DNA from: Protula sp. h YS-2021
Taxonomy: Eukaryota > Annelida > Polychaeta > Sabellida > Serpulidae
Direction: 5' to 3'
NCBI GenBank assembly: GCA_949752745.1
Contig: OX457024.1
Coordinates: 108,058,287-108,122,286 of the forward strand
DNA: 64,000 nucleotides
How positions within the stretch are numbered: the first letter of the stretch is position 1; each line of letters starts with the position of its first letter. Positions 23,201 through 38,200 of this stretch are shown one piece after another. Under the pieces are notes generated by a model that was not told where the DNA came from, did not search any database, and was given only the letters and a program-made list of their open reading frames with translations. Position numbers and translations under genes: made by a program.

Positions 23201-26200
23201 TGGTTGCATCCAATAATAACCGGTTTGGCTATTGGCTTAACGACATCAGTACGGAGTGTTTTGATAAATCACAATCAAAGATAAATGGTAGTCTGTTGCC
23301 AGTGGTATCATGTAACATAAATAATAATGTAATATAAAAAAGTTTAAAAGGAATTTGGTCATTGCAGTCTATTATAAAACAAGTTGTACTATAGTGTCCG
23401 CAATATATGAAAGTCTTTATTCCTACAAGTATTACCTAAGTACTTTAAATAAGTATTATAATTATAATACATACCTATACACTGCCATTAAAAAGAAATG
23501 GTAGGCAAAAGCGACATTCTTTAATCATTACTCCCAGTTCTCCAAGAGTCAATACAGGATTCTTGTCTGTTTTCACATGACGTAAGCGCCTTATTATCTT
23601 CCGTAAGAGAAGGCATTTAAGTAAGAAAAAATAACCAGCCAGAAAGGACTTTATTTTTGTCCCTATAACTGGTACTTAAGCAGCCACGCGTGTGCACTGC
23701 AAAAACAGAAAACAATCAGGCAGAAGATTCTTTATTGTTGTGTGTAAGTGGAGGTAGTTAGGTAGCTTCGCACTGATGCCACATGACAGACAGACTATAA
23801 GGTTTTTCTTCCTGTCACCAGTTCTGACAGGATCGTATGACAACATGTTATAATAGTGATAAGAGAAGGCAGTTAAGTAGCCTCGCACTGATGAAACATG
23901 ACATACGACAGGACTTTTCTTCATGTCACCAGTTCTGACAGAATCGTATGACAACGTGTTATAATAGTGATAAGAGAAGATACTTTAGTCTCTAATTGAT
24001 GCTTCATGACAGACAGACTATAAGAATTTCCTTGAAATTGCCAGTTCTCACAGCATCGTATGATGACATGTTTTAATGGTAGTGAAAGAAGGCAGTTAAA
24101 TAGCTTCGCATTGATGCCACATGACATACTACAAAACTTTTCTTCGTGTCGCTAGTTCTGACAGCATTTAATGACAACCGGTTATAATAGTGATAAGAGA
24201 AGATACTTAAGTAGTCTCGAATTGACACTACATAACAGACACTTTTGTTTATGTCTCCAGTTATGACAGGATCGTATGATAGCATGTTATAATGGTAATA
24301 AAAGAAGGCAATTAAGTAGCCTCACATTGATGCCACATAACATACTACAGGACTTTCTTCGTATCGCCAGTTCTAATAGCATTGCATAATAACGTGTCAT
24401 AATAGTGATAAGAGAAGATACTTTTGTAGTCTCTAATTGATGCTACATGACAGACAGACTATATGACGGTATTGTCATTATAATCAAAAGCTCGTGTGAC
24501 AGTCTCACGTCTCAGCAACATGAAGGGATATGCACTTGGGTAGGGATATGCACTTCCCTATGAAAACTAATTCATACGTTAAAGCCACCTGTGACCGTTC
24601 CAATGAATTGTCACAGTATCGAGCTCACCATGTAATGTAGCGTCATTTGATGTGTATGACTCTTTCAACCATCTACAACGGGTTCACTGAATTCGAATCA
24701 GTTTTAAGAATACTCTACCGCCGGTACGATTTCATTGAGTATTTACACTAATGGATGCCCCTCTGTGGTGAGTATGATCACCTCCGGTAACAGGCTCAGT
24801 GCTCAGCCCTGTACAAGGGTTAGAGAGTGCTCACCACCTGTAACATACTCAGTGAGTGTTCAGCTTCTGCATCATGCACAGTGCTTGCTCGCCCCCTGTA
24901 AAAGGTCAAAGAGTGCACACCTCCTGTAGCAGGCTCAGTGCTCAGCCCTGTACAAGAATCAGAGAGTGCTCACCACCTGTAACATCCTCAGTGAGTGTTC
25001 AGCTTCTGTATCAGGCACAGTGCTTATTCGCCCCCTGTATAAGGTCAGAGAGTGCACACCTCCTGTAGCAGGCTCAGTGCTCAGCCCTGTACAAGAGTCA
25101 GAGAGTGCTCACCACCTGTAACACACTCAGTGAGTGTTCAGCTTCTGTATCAGGCACGGTGCTTGTTAGCCCCCTGTAAATGGTAAGAGAGTGCTCAGCT
25201 CCTTAAACAGGCTCCGTGAATGTTCAGTTAATGGAACGGACTCATTGAGTGCTCGGCTTCTATGACAGGCTCAATGATTACTCAGACCCTGTAACAGGCT
25301 GAGTGAGTACCAGGCTCAGTTAGTGCTCTGCTCCTGTAACAGGTTCAGTAAGTGTTCAGCTCCTGTAACAGTCTGAGTGAGTACCAGGCTGAAGGAGCAT
25401 CGGGCTCAGTGTATAGCAGGCTCAGTGAGTGCTCGGCTGCTGCAACAGGCTCATTGAGTGCTCAGTCCGTAACAGGCTCAGTCAGAGCTCAGCTTCTGTA
25501 GCAGGCTCAATGAGTGCTCAGTCCGTAACAGGCTCAGTCAGAGCTCAGCTTCTGTAGCAGGCTCAATGAGTGCTCAGTCCGTAACAGGCTCAGTCAGAGC
25601 TCAGCTTCTGTAGCAGGCTCAATGAGTGCTCAGTCCGTAACAGGCTCAGTCAGAGCTCAGCTTCTGTAGCAGGCTCAATGACTGCTCAATCCGTAACAGG
25701 CTCAGTCAGAGCTCAGCTTCTGTAGCAGGCTCAATGAGTGCTCAGTCCGTAACAGGCTCAGTCAGAGCTCAGCTTCTGTAGCAGGCTCAATGAGTGCTCA
25801 GTCCGTAACAGGCTCAGTCAGAGCTCAGCTTCTGTAGCAGGCTCAATGAGTGCTCAGCTGTTGAAACAGTATCTGTGATATTCAGCTCTTATAACAAGTT
25901 AAGTCATAAATCTCTTCCTGTGAAAAGTTCACTGAATACTAATTGCCTGTGACTGCTCATTCTAGTACTCACAATGTTCGGGATTCAGCAAATACTCGCC
26001 GCTTCAGCAAGTTTTGCGGTTGTATGATTATATGATTTAGTGAATCTTCATCTGCTTCCTGAATACTGCATCGGATCAACAACTACCCTTATTCTTAGCA
26101 AAATGTGGACCACATCAGAGTTATATGAATTACTTACGCTAATGCAAAGAGAATTTACTGACTTCTTGTCATGTCATTTGCTATGGGAACTTTAGTAGAA

Positions 26201-29200
26201 TAATCGGTTTTACTACAGTTTATCAGGCATCTGCGGAACTGTTTTATGTTACATGTAATCTTTGCTTCAGTGATTTCAGTAAATCATTTGTATTCATGTA
26301 AAAGCTGTGATTATGTCATTCTATTACTTCTAGATATAATAGGCAGGAAATTACATACATGCCTGAGTACGCTAGTACGCTGAAACAGGAGAATGCGAAC
26401 CATGAAACCTTAAACTTCAGATTTTATGTGGCAGATGACAATAACTAATGACGGTTAACGTTGATAGAATAGTAAATAGGTGCTTGGGAATATGGAACTT
26501 TATGCAAATAGTAATTAAGTACAAAATACCAGGTGCCACAATATAGACTCTTGTAGTATCCACAAAGAAGAAAATAAATAACTTACTTTTGTGTAATTCA
26601 ACATTGAAATATATTATTTGCTATAAAACTGTTCATCGGTCTTATTTCGGAATGACCCTTACGGTCGTTTGAATTCATATTATATTGTATGTCTGACCAT
26701 TATTCTAGACTTCCATATGTCATGCCGCCTATCTGTCCAGCTGTCGCCGACTATTGCACTCAAGACAATACTCCGTTTCCTGTGATATTTGGTATATAGC
26801 TGACCTAGCATAGCTAGTAGCAAAATGCAATTTTGTTTTGATCTTGACCTAATTTCAAGGTCACAAGGACCGTAATCTTGGATTTTGTCTCGACGTTTCG
26901 GTTGGGACTGTGCTTAGTATTTATAGGTAGCAGATCAGAGGTTGAATGCCATATTCAGCTGATGTTATGCAAAACTTGCCAGGCAAGCAAACTTGTTATT
27001 TATAGACAGCAAGCCTGAAGTTTAATGCCATTTTCATCCACTGTAATACAAAACGTCCCGGGCAAGCAAACATGATCATCAGTCGTGCTTTCATTCATAT
27101 TTGGCTTGAACACATGTAGAGCATATTCCATTATTTCTACTTCTACTGATTCAGTCACACTGTGATATAAAATAGCTTATACTCTTTCCAGGCTTGTTTG
27201 ACATCTGACGCCATAATTCTAATCATCGCATCAGATGTTACCATAACAAATGACCTAATTATTACATTATCTATAAGAAACAATGTTGCTTTTCCTTATT
27301 GTCTTTTAATGACATTCCCGCATCGTATTCTAAGACATACTAATTGCGAGATTTATTCTCACAAATAAGTAGGAAGTTGTTGAATTCGTTGACATTTCTG
27401 TGACATAAATAGGAAGAAAGCTGGAAAATCTCTCATGGATCTTCATAGCATACAAGTAGGCCGAAAGCTGACATCTCGGGAGACGGGGGTATTTAGTGTC
27501 ATAAGCGTTACCATGTGCATCCAAAAACGCGGGGAAAGGATGCAAATTTGAGGTCAGACGCGGTCCGAGTAAATAAATGTAGTTCTTTGCATTTCCCACA
27601 AAAATGGAGGCTCCTGCCGGCTTTGTACTCCGCATTTGGTTAAAAAACTGGTATTTTTTTCGAAATTAGCATTCTTCGTTTGGGGGTCATTTTAAATCGA
27701 ACACATCAATGGTGGTCAGACATTTTAGCACCAGTTCTAAGAAAAGTCGTTTATGTTAAATGGGTGTAATTTGTTTACGTCTTTAGTGTAAGTTTGATGA
27801 CATGATAAATGACAAAGATCACTGGATAGTGCACCTCTCTCTCGTCAGGCATTTCTTTTTTCAAAATTAAGCAAAAGCAAAACTGAAACATTATCTTGAT
27901 TAAAAGCCATACGTTGATTGTTTTGGATCTATCTGAGCCTCTTGGATGGTTGTAATAGTCTCGCTACAGCCATGCTGCTGGATGACACAAAGATTTGTCA
28001 TTGGATCTCACTGTGTTTTTATTGATTGATTTTCCTGTGTTTTGATTGGCTCATTTCGCCCTGCTTTCATTCGATGATCTTGCTTTCTTCTGATTGGTTC
28101 ATTATATTGTTTTATGAATGGATGATTTCGTATGAATAGCTGAATTTGTTGTGTTTTAACTGGTTTATTTTATTGTTTTTTTATTTGCTTGCAGGCGGTG
28201 CAGCCGTGATCACCAGCCTAGTGAAAGGCCTGAACGTGGAGCACGCCACCGCCATCGTGGCGCTCATCATCGGCATCTACACGTTCATCGGCGGCCTCGG
28301 AGCGACTTTTTACGTGTCTTACTTCAACACGGCTATCATTTTCCTCATCATGTTGATATTCCTGTCCAAGGTGTATGGCGATAACAGCGACGGAAATCAT
28401 TTAGGTAAGTCGATTAACAATTAAACAACATCCACGTCTCTATTAAGGGGGAAGGGAAGAGGGGCTTAAGAGGCTAAAACAGTGGTATCTTTTTCACTTT
28501 CAACTTTGATTGATTTACTTTCGAGAAAATAGCGGGTTGCTGTACCGCAACCACCAGAATGCTCCGGTAACAAAAAAAATAATGGATCAAAATGACTCAA
28601 AATTCATACCAGAAAGCAAATCTTACCAGAAAGCAAATCTTATATTGTTATATATACAGAGTCTTAGTGTTTTTGAAAAGAACGGAATACTCATTTCAAC
28701 AGTAACGAGAAAAGGCACGGACTGCGTATCTAGGAGAACAGGTGTTCATTTTGCTATGCATTTTGTGACTGAAGGTTCGGTGAAGGATCTGTACTACTAC
28801 CTTCGCTGCGCCAGAGCACCAAATGGAAATCTTGCTCACAGCCACCTCACCATGGTGTCCAACTCAGGCCTCATGTTTGGTGTGATCAATATCGTAGGTA
28901 AGCCAAGCGTTTATGTGTGTAGTCACATTACAGGCACAGTACATTCTCAATAAACCGGACACCCACAGGATTAAAATAATGTGTCCTGTTAAACGAGGTG
29001 TCCGGTATATTGAATGTCCCTTATTTCCCACACTTAACCATAATATCATCACAATATTTGATACAAAGAAATGATGAACTCCACACTTCAATTCTTTTAA
29101 AATGATAAATGAATTAAAAATGGTTGAAGGGTTGCCAAGTGTTCCCTGCGGAACAAAACCACTTTTTTGGCAACTGCAGAAAAAAGTCCTACCCCTGTCC

Positions 29201-32200
29201 CCGCTCCTACCTCCCCTCATTGGTTGGAACTACTCGGACCCTTTCATAAAACATGCAAATTTGCCTCTTCCCATGGAACGTAATTTCTTTTGGAAAAATA
29301 TTTACGCTTCAAAATAGAAAACCTCTGATAAAATTTACCTATCTTGCACCCAGTAAGGTTTTTTAGTCAGTAGACATAGCCAGCTTCTAAGGCAGCCATT
29401 CAAAACACTACTGTTTTATGACCTGCTCAGTCATGGCTATAACCCTTGTTAACTTTCAATAATGACTGAAATCTGTTTTTATTGATTTATCGATTAAGGC
29501 ATGCTCCTTCAGCACATAATGACTGAAATCTAATATTATGCATTTTTCAAACATATGCCATTAAATCACCAAACTTCAGTTGTACTACATTTTTTTACAT
29601 TTCCAAGCAGCAGAGGTTGAAAAAGGGGCTGCGTTATCACTCATATTTGAATGCCGATACCCTAACATAACGGGGTTATCCTTTTTAAAACAACAGCAAA
29701 CAATGCATATTCAGGTACACAAATACCAGGGTGTTATCTAAAGCGGTCAGTATATGTTGTTCTTTATACAGTAAATCTTACGTTTGGTACAAAACCCAGG
29801 TTTCCAGTGGTCGGAATATTGAGGATTAGGAAATTGAAGGGAAACTATAAAGGGATTGAAATAAAATAATTCCGGTATAGCGACTTGTCTGGTTTATCGG
29901 GTGTGTCCGGATCTGAGGTTTTGCTGTAATGATCATGGAACTATCTGGGTATAATAAGCGCCCGGGTCACACTTTATTTGCCAGAGCGCGAAGTCACTGT
30001 AGAATGACTGCTCAAAATCATTATCGTATTGATACACACTTCCTCGTAACGCGGAGGACGCGCAACACTGGGGTCGCGGATTTGAACCTTATCTGCGGTC
30101 ATTTCTTTAAATTCGGGAGTTTCGTGGTCAAGAAAAACTGTACTCACTCGTTGTCTATGTCCTGATTATCAGCGGTCACTAAACGAGAAATAAAGTTTCC
30201 TTTTTTATATTGAACTTTTAATTGTAATAATTTAAACGGGCCGTAATCTCCAGATACAGGGATAGCCATCCTTTTCAATTCAAATTGACTGCAATTCGGT
30301 TCAATTAAGCTTAAAACATTCAGTTAAATTAAACTTAAAACAGTCTCCCGGAATGCTGGGAAACTGAGGATTCGAGAATCTTTGCCATCTGTGCAAAATT
30401 AAAGAATGTTATGGGGCGGGGTGTGGGGAGTCCAGATTGCCTACATTGCAAGCGATGACTTACTTAGCAGGCAAATCATGCCATTATTGCATAACCTGGG
30501 TGATCCCGGATACCTTATTAATCCGGACCAATCTGGTCAGTCCCAACGCTGTCCGGAGTAACCAAGCTCTACTGTATGTATGTAGCATTTTTGTCATCAA
30601 ATATGACCAGAACAATAGCGTTTCTTAGAACACGCCGTTTCACTGAGCTCTGGGTTTACAGCGGCCCAGTGTAGTATTCACATGCTTCATATAACCATGT
30701 AAGCGGGCAGACGTACAACACACCGTGGCGATGCTAGCGCTCCAATTAAGGTCCCACAAAACGATAATTATTCAACTACAGCCATGAAAAATAGAGTAAC
30801 AATACAGCCATGAAAGATATAGGAGTTAGTAAAAATTGTATTTATCGCTTTTCCATTTCAATAGCAATAAAAACAATTTTGCCGTTAAATAGAAAAAAAT
30901 ATGGGACAATTCTATAGCAACAGAGAAGGCGTACACAGTGTTTTCTTGGCTGATCTTAAGATTCGGGTTTAATTGAGTTCGCATGTCACGTGATGGTTGC
31001 TTTTGCGAGTGTTATCTGGTGTTTGTTTTCATAGTTGTATCAGTACAAGTCTTTGCAATGTGAAGCTTAAGAAGTATCCTACTGAAGATCATAAAGTAAT
31101 CTATCTAGAATTAGATGAAACGGTACGGTAGAGGTCCAGAATTTTGGAGGCTTAATAATAGTCTTTTATTAAATCAAGACTATAGACAAGCTATTATAAA
31201 CCTCATTGAGAAAAATAGAAATCAATTTTAAAAATCAGACGATAAGCGAGTATCCTGGGACCTTTGAGATTTAAACGACATCAATGGAAATCTCGAAGAA
31301 AATAGCTAAGGGAAAGCGTCTGTTAGAACAAGATTTGCTATTGAACATGACTGTGCACAATAAAATTCCATAATAACAAAAAAGCAAAATTTATCTAAAT
31401 GAAAAGAAAGCCACCGCTTATGTTTTGTCAGTGAGTGTACCAACCTCGCTACAACCAACCTCCCTACCACCACCACCCTTCCTATCATAAAACCTTCCCA
31501 CCATCAACTTTATACCAACAACCTCCCTACCACCAACCTCCCTACCACCAGCCAACCTACCACTGACTTCCCTACCATCAACCTCCCTACCACCAACTTC
31601 CCTACTAACAGCCTCTCTACCACAGACCTCCCTACCACTACACATTACACAACACACATCAGTTTTAAAAAATATTGATTTAGGCATGGACAAAACCGGC
31701 CTTTAACATTTTTCCAAGTCATGTAACAAATATACCGTATTTTAGACATGGATATTATATTGGCAATATATATCAACTCGGTCTTATAATCACATCAGTA
31801 GATTGGCATCCGTCGTCTGTATGTATGTGTGCACGTGTGTGTACGTTTGGACGTATGTAACCTTTTCCTTAGAACGCTTCTTCTCTTTCAGTTTTTATTG
31901 GATTCCTGTCCAATTTTGTACGAATGTTTTCTATGTAAGCCTCTTTTGAAACATTACTTTTTTTGGTGATCCGCCAAAAATTGGCCAAATGGGGAGCATT
32001 TAAAATTTTTCGGTTGTCAATTTTTCTTCTTCCATAATTTTGATCAGATTTTCTTCCTCTCTTCAAGAAATTACTTTTTTGACGATCCGCCAAAAATTGA
32101 CCAAATGCAGGGCATTTTTAAAACTTTTGACTTTCAATTTTCAAAATGCTTCTTCTTCAATTGATTTTAATTGAATTCCTTTTCAATGTTGTACGATTGT

Positions 32201-35200
32201 TTTCTAAGTAAGTCTCTCTTGAAAAATTACTTTTTTGTCGATCCGATAAAAACCTCTCAAATGGAAGGAATTTTTAAAGTTTTTGGCCTCCAATGTTCCA
32301 AATGCTTTTTTCTCCCACAATTTTGATTCGATTCCTTTGCAATTTTTACACGAGTGCTCTCTAAATAGGCTTTTTTTGTTGAAAAGTTACTTTCGTTGGC
32401 GATTCGCCGAAAATTGGCTAAATCGGGGGCATTTAAACATTCTTGGTTGCAATTTTTCAAAATGCTTCTTCTCCCACAATTTCGGTTAGACTTTCTTTTT
32501 AAAATTTTGCATGAATATTTTCTAGGTAGGGCTCTCTTAAAAAATTGCTTTTTTGGCGATCTGCTAAGAATTGGCCAAATCGGGTAGGTTTTTATTTATT
32601 GGACTTATTGGAACTTTCAAAATACTTTTTACCCACATTTTGGATCGGATTCCTTTATAATTTTCTTCGATTTATCTCTCTAATTAGGCTTCTCTTGAAA
32701 AGTTATTTTTTTGGTAATTTGCCAGAAATGGGTCAAATGGGGGCATTTTTGTCAAAGTGCTGATAGCCAGTTTTCACAATATTTCATCTCCCACAACCTG
32801 GATCGGTTAGAGCCTCCCCAAAGCAAACTTTGTCGTGGTGGAATCCAGGACAAAACGTCCTCGGCTATAAGGTCGTCGACAATAGAGTCCCGGCCTTAAG
32901 GTTCCCAAATGAATTTTCGACCACAACGTCCCCAAAGTTAAAAGAGATATGACATCCTAAATTTACGCCTTATTAAGCTTTACCCCGGCCATAAGGTACC
33001 TGGCCATAATATTCCCGCCCATAAAATAATCGGCCATAAGGTCCCAAAAAAATTTAGGGCCAAAACGTCCTCAAAGCAAAAAAAAAAAAAAAAAAAGAAC
33101 ATGTGATAACCTAGATTAACGCTTTATTAAGCTTAACAAGGTTTTCAATATGCTTTAAAGGCAAAATTCAACAAAAATGGCAAATTGTCAAAAATTGCCC
33201 AAAATTCCGTTGCAATGGTACGATGTTTTGTCCGTAGCAATTCGCATATAATCATTTGTCGTAGGGACCTGCAACCTTACACAGTGAAAATATACATATT
33301 GCAGATGTGCATCGTCGTATCAATGTTGAAATCGGTGCAAATCAATTTTTCAAAAGTTTTTCTTCCAGATTGTTGATTGGATTACCTTCTATTTTTATAT
33401 AAATTTTCATCAGACTTTCTTGTCTTGAAAAGCTAGCTTTTTTGGCGATCCAAACGAAAATTGGCTAAATGGGAGGGAGGCATTTTAAATTTTTTGGGTA
33501 GCATATGTTCAAAATGCATCTACTGCCACGATATGGATCGCATTCTTATCAGATTTTATAAGGAGGTTTTCTGGCTCGGCCTCTCTTAAAATTTATTGAC
33601 GATCCACCAAAAATTGGCCAAATAGGGGCATTTTTTGGATGTTTTGGTAAGCAATTTTTCAAAGGTTTTCCCCCAAAATTTTAATCGGATTGTCTTCAAA
33701 TTTTGCACAAATGTTCACTAGGCAGTCCTCTCTTGAAAACTTGCTTTTTATAGCTGTCCGTCAAAAATTGGCTAAATGGAGAGCATTTTAAAAACTTTTA
33801 GTAGCCAATTTTCAAAACGCTTCTTACACAATTTTGATCGGATTTTTTTCTAATTTTGATCATTTGCTCCCCAGATGATTCTCTCTTGAAATTTACTGGT
33901 TTGTCGATCAGCCGAAAATTGGCTAAATGGGTGGGGGGTGTATTTTAAGAAGTATTCGTGAGCAATCTTTCAAAGGTTTTTTTTTCCTTCAAAATTTTAA
34001 TCGAAAGCCTTCAAATTTTGTATAAATGTTCACTAGCCTGTCATCTCTTGAAAAGTTACTTTTCCGGCGATCCACCAAAAACTGGCCAAAGGGATGGAGG
34101 ATTTTTTGGTAGCCAACCTTCAAAGTCCTTCTTTAACGATCTCGATCGGATTGTTGTCAAATTTTTCATAAATGTTTATTAGGCGGTCCTTTTTTTGAAA
34201 AGGAATTTTTCTCGCGATCCGCCAAAAATTGCCTATATGGGAGGCATTTAAAAATATTTAGTAGCCAGTTTTCAAAACGCTTCTTCTCCTACAATTTTGA
34301 CCGGATTCCTTTATAAATTTGTGCGAATTTTCAACAACTGGGTTTAACAGTATGACAACCACGACCATAGAAACCTACTGATAAGTCATTTAATAGATCT
34401 CGGCTGATCACAATGTCCCTGGACATTCTTGTTAAAACAACAGTTTTCTTTTATGCAGTCATGCAGATTTTGGTATTGTTTACAGGGAATTTCGGCACAG
34501 TGTTTGTAGACCAGTCATACTGGCAGAGTTCCGTTGCCGCCAAACCTCGCCAGGGCGTGTGGGGATTCCTGACCGGGGGATTGACCTGGTTCGCTGTGCC
34601 CTTCACCTTCGCCACCACCATGGGTCTGGCCTACACAGCCCTGAGTACGAAGGCCGGTGAGCCTCTGCTGACTGATGAACAGGTCAATGCAGGTAGGGGC
34701 TCCTCAAATAACAAGTATTCGTCTTCAAATAAGGGCTAAGACACTTCAGTAGAAATATGAGCAGCAAATGGTATCCCTTTTGGTTAATGTTTCGTCTCGA
34801 GGCAGCCTTATTTCCGTCCATGTATCGGTAACAAAAACACTAAGCTCGGGTTTCGTAAAAGGGAAAGAAGCTTGCGTGGCCATGCTCACGGTTCCACCTC
34901 TCCCCCCTCCTCCACCCCCCTTCCCCTCCCCCTTCCCCCCTCCCTTTATTGTTCTGTCTTTATAGTCCTAGCATGACAACCAGGATATCTAGAACTGTTA
35001 CCTATTATAGGTTTCCCACATCACGCCATCTATGCCAAACGTTTGTTAAATGCATGATGGTCAATGCAGATTACAACATGCAATCACCAGATCATTAACA
35101 TATTCATTAACATATTCATTAACACATTCATTAACATATTCAGGGCGGAGGGTTAGATCAACGTTAAAACATGGCATGATTGAAGGTGTGTCAGTATTTG

Positions 35201-38200
35201 CATGTGTTTTTTTTTTTTTAGAAAGGTACAGAGTAATGTGTAGTTTCGCCCGCTTTTCTTTCAAGTTGATTGAGTGAGCACATTTAACCTTGGTCGCTTC
35301 ACCAGATAAATCAAATCGTCACGCAAGCGAAGCCCTGAAATAATCCCACAGTCTGAAAATCAAGTCACGAAAGCGAAGCCCTGAAATAATTCTACTGTTA
35401 AAAATAATGCGGTTCTGACGCTTGTATCGTGAAGGGGGCCGAGGGGAGGTGGGGGGGGGGGGACGTCACTGACGGACATGTTGGTTGCTGTGCATGTCCG
35501 TGACTTTTTGAACCCTACCCTTAAACGTGGTTTTCCAAGTTTGAAATAATACCCCCTTTTTTAACCGAACGCGGAGTACGGTTCCGAAAGTTCGAAAGAA
35601 CCCCAACCCCTTTTTGAAGGTAACGCAAAGTACTGAAGGAGTACTGAATGAACATTATCCCCACCCCACACCCCCCACCCCCGGAGATATCTTTCTGCAA
35701 CAGACATGATACTGAAGAGTTCATGTAAATGCTCCTTTCAAAATACACCACAACCATGTCCTCATTAATGCCGTAGCTGGACGAAGGGACTTGGGGGGGG
35801 GGGGGGAGGGTTTACCAGACTATGGGTAGCGTGCTATCCCTACAAAGCATTCGGACTTTTTTCCTAACCGAACAGGTGCGTGACAAAAAAACTAAGACGT
35901 CAGCTTTTGACTATCACACTAGCATGTGCGTGTCCCCCAGAACCTTCTCTCATGTAGTGCATGCGTACTTTGTGTTCCCTATTAATAGAAATCAATTTGT
36001 ACGTGCCACATCTCAATAAGATACAGCAGATTCCGTTTCTTTCTTCCACAAAGACCATATAGTGAAGTTGTGCAATGTATATACTTATTTTTATAGGTCA
36101 AGGACGTCCAAGTACCTCTTATGTAATGTCTTTTAGGCTCAAAGGGTGAAAAAAAACAAGCCCAAAACAGCTCTCACCGTTTTGGAGATAAGTCGTCCGT
36201 TTGCTAACAGTTCACGTAACTTTTGAAGTTTTGAACTTTTGAAGCTCCAAGTAAGATTGAGATCACGAGGTCACTCCCCACTTCAGCGCATATGCGTTCG
36301 AACGAGATTTGAGCAATATATCTCACCCGTTTTTGCTGGATAAATATGCTGTTTTTAATCGGTTGACCTTATTTTGACCTTGACCTTTAAGTTCAAGGTA
36401 TAAACGTTGGATAGACGTCGCATCCGATGTTTTGGTTGTTTGTGGAAATCAAAACAATGTCTACCCTCCAACATTGGACGGATGTCGATTGTCCAACGCC
36501 TAATCAACGTTGCGTAAAGGTTGCAAATTGAGGTCGAAACAACGTGGATCTCCCGACTATGTATAGACATCAAGAAATCTCCGTTAGGAAAAAGACAGCG
36601 ATAATCAAAACGGTCAACCCTCCGTCACAGTACCCCCACCTTTGGGTCATCCGGGTGAATTGAGAATGATTTGAGAAAAACTATTGTGCTCTTGGAATTG
36701 TAAGTAGTAGGAAAACAAGGATTCCAGCTCACTTGGTGACGTCATACTGTCTGGACCGGAAGTGACGTCATCGTGTCTGGACTGGAAGTGCTGTCTGGAC
36801 CGGAAGTGACGTCATAGGCGTAACCAAGGCGTAACCATGATGATAATGACGTCATCAGTCACGTGACCAATGAAAAACCAATGAAATCAATGAAGACAAT
36901 GAAGCCCCGCCCACTTTCTGTCTATCATACTGTCTGGACCGGAAGTGACGTCATAGGCGTGGTCATGGTGACGAATTGAAACTTTGGAAACAAGAGTGAA
37001 CTTTGTAAGCAAAATGTGTAAACAAACTTTGTAAACAAAATTTGTAAACAAACTTTATAAACAAAATTTGTAACATACTTTGTAAACAAACTTTGTAAAC
37101 AAACTTTGTAAACAAACTTTGTAAACAAACTTTGTAAACAAAATTTGTAAACAAAATTTGTAAACAAACTTTGGTTATTTACATAATTGAAACTCATTAA
37201 AACTTTGTAGACAAGCTTTGTAAACAAACTTTGTAAACAAACTTTGTAAACAAACTTTGTAAACACAATTTGTAAACAAACTTTGTAAACAAACTTTGTA
37301 AACACAATTTGTAAACAAAATTTGTAACAAACTTTGGTTATTTGCATAATTGAAACTCATTGAAACTTTGTAAACAAACTTAGTAAACAAACTTTTTCCC
37401 CCACACTCTCTCCACACACACCACGACTGAGCATTTCATAAGCCACATAGGTATTTCAACCTTCTGATGGCAACTTTTTTTCCCTCACACACACTCTCTC
37501 TCTCTCTCTCCACACACACACACACACACACACACCACGACTGAGCGTTTCATAAGCCACATAGGTATTTCAACCTTCTGATGGCAACTTTTTTTCCCCC
37601 GACACTCTCATGCATACATACCAACACCATGATAAAATGTTTTGTTTATGTTGTTCTTTGTACTCCGTTACTCTTCTTTTTTTGTTTTTTTTTTTTTGTT
37701 TGAAATGCAGTGTTTACTTAGAAAAGAAAATGGCGTCATACAACCTTCAATCACCATCAGCAGCATTTCGTCATCAGTGTAATCAGACTGCGTAATCAGA
37801 TTTCGTCATCAACAATGTAGACAGCGGTGTCAGGCTTTTTGTTTTTCTGAGGCAGCAGTGTCTAACTGCTTGGAGTTGCAGTATGACCCTAAGTGTTATT
37901 CTTGACCGATTTGCATGAAAATTTCACTGTTTAATTCAGTTTTATATCTAGTTTTCACATAGTCATGGACTGGTTGCGCAGCTAGCTGTATGTATCATGA
38001 ATTCACCTTAAAATGATAAGTTAAAAGTAGAATAACTTTTGTTATGATTGACGGATTTGCATGAAACTTTCACTGTTTGATTCAGTTTTATATCTAGTTT
38101 TAACATGAAGTGGTTATAGGCTATTTGCGCAGTTGGCTGTGTGCATATTTACCACAATTTTAAAGTTTGTAAAAAGTGGGATAACTTCCGCTATAGTTGA

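Noticed and set aside
28510..28774. N-terminal part of the 147-codon frame before exon 5
   Set aside because: It does not continue the exon 4 frame; joining exon 4 to 28,775 gives the expected transporter sequence, so the upstream part is intron.
36925..37417. Frames of FTKFVYKVCLQS type and NNMLNNMFN type (also 38,934-39,200, 41,457-41,780, 44,495-44,813)
   Set aside because: They are translations of the 13-bp and 9-bp repeats of the Polinton-like element; no stable domain.
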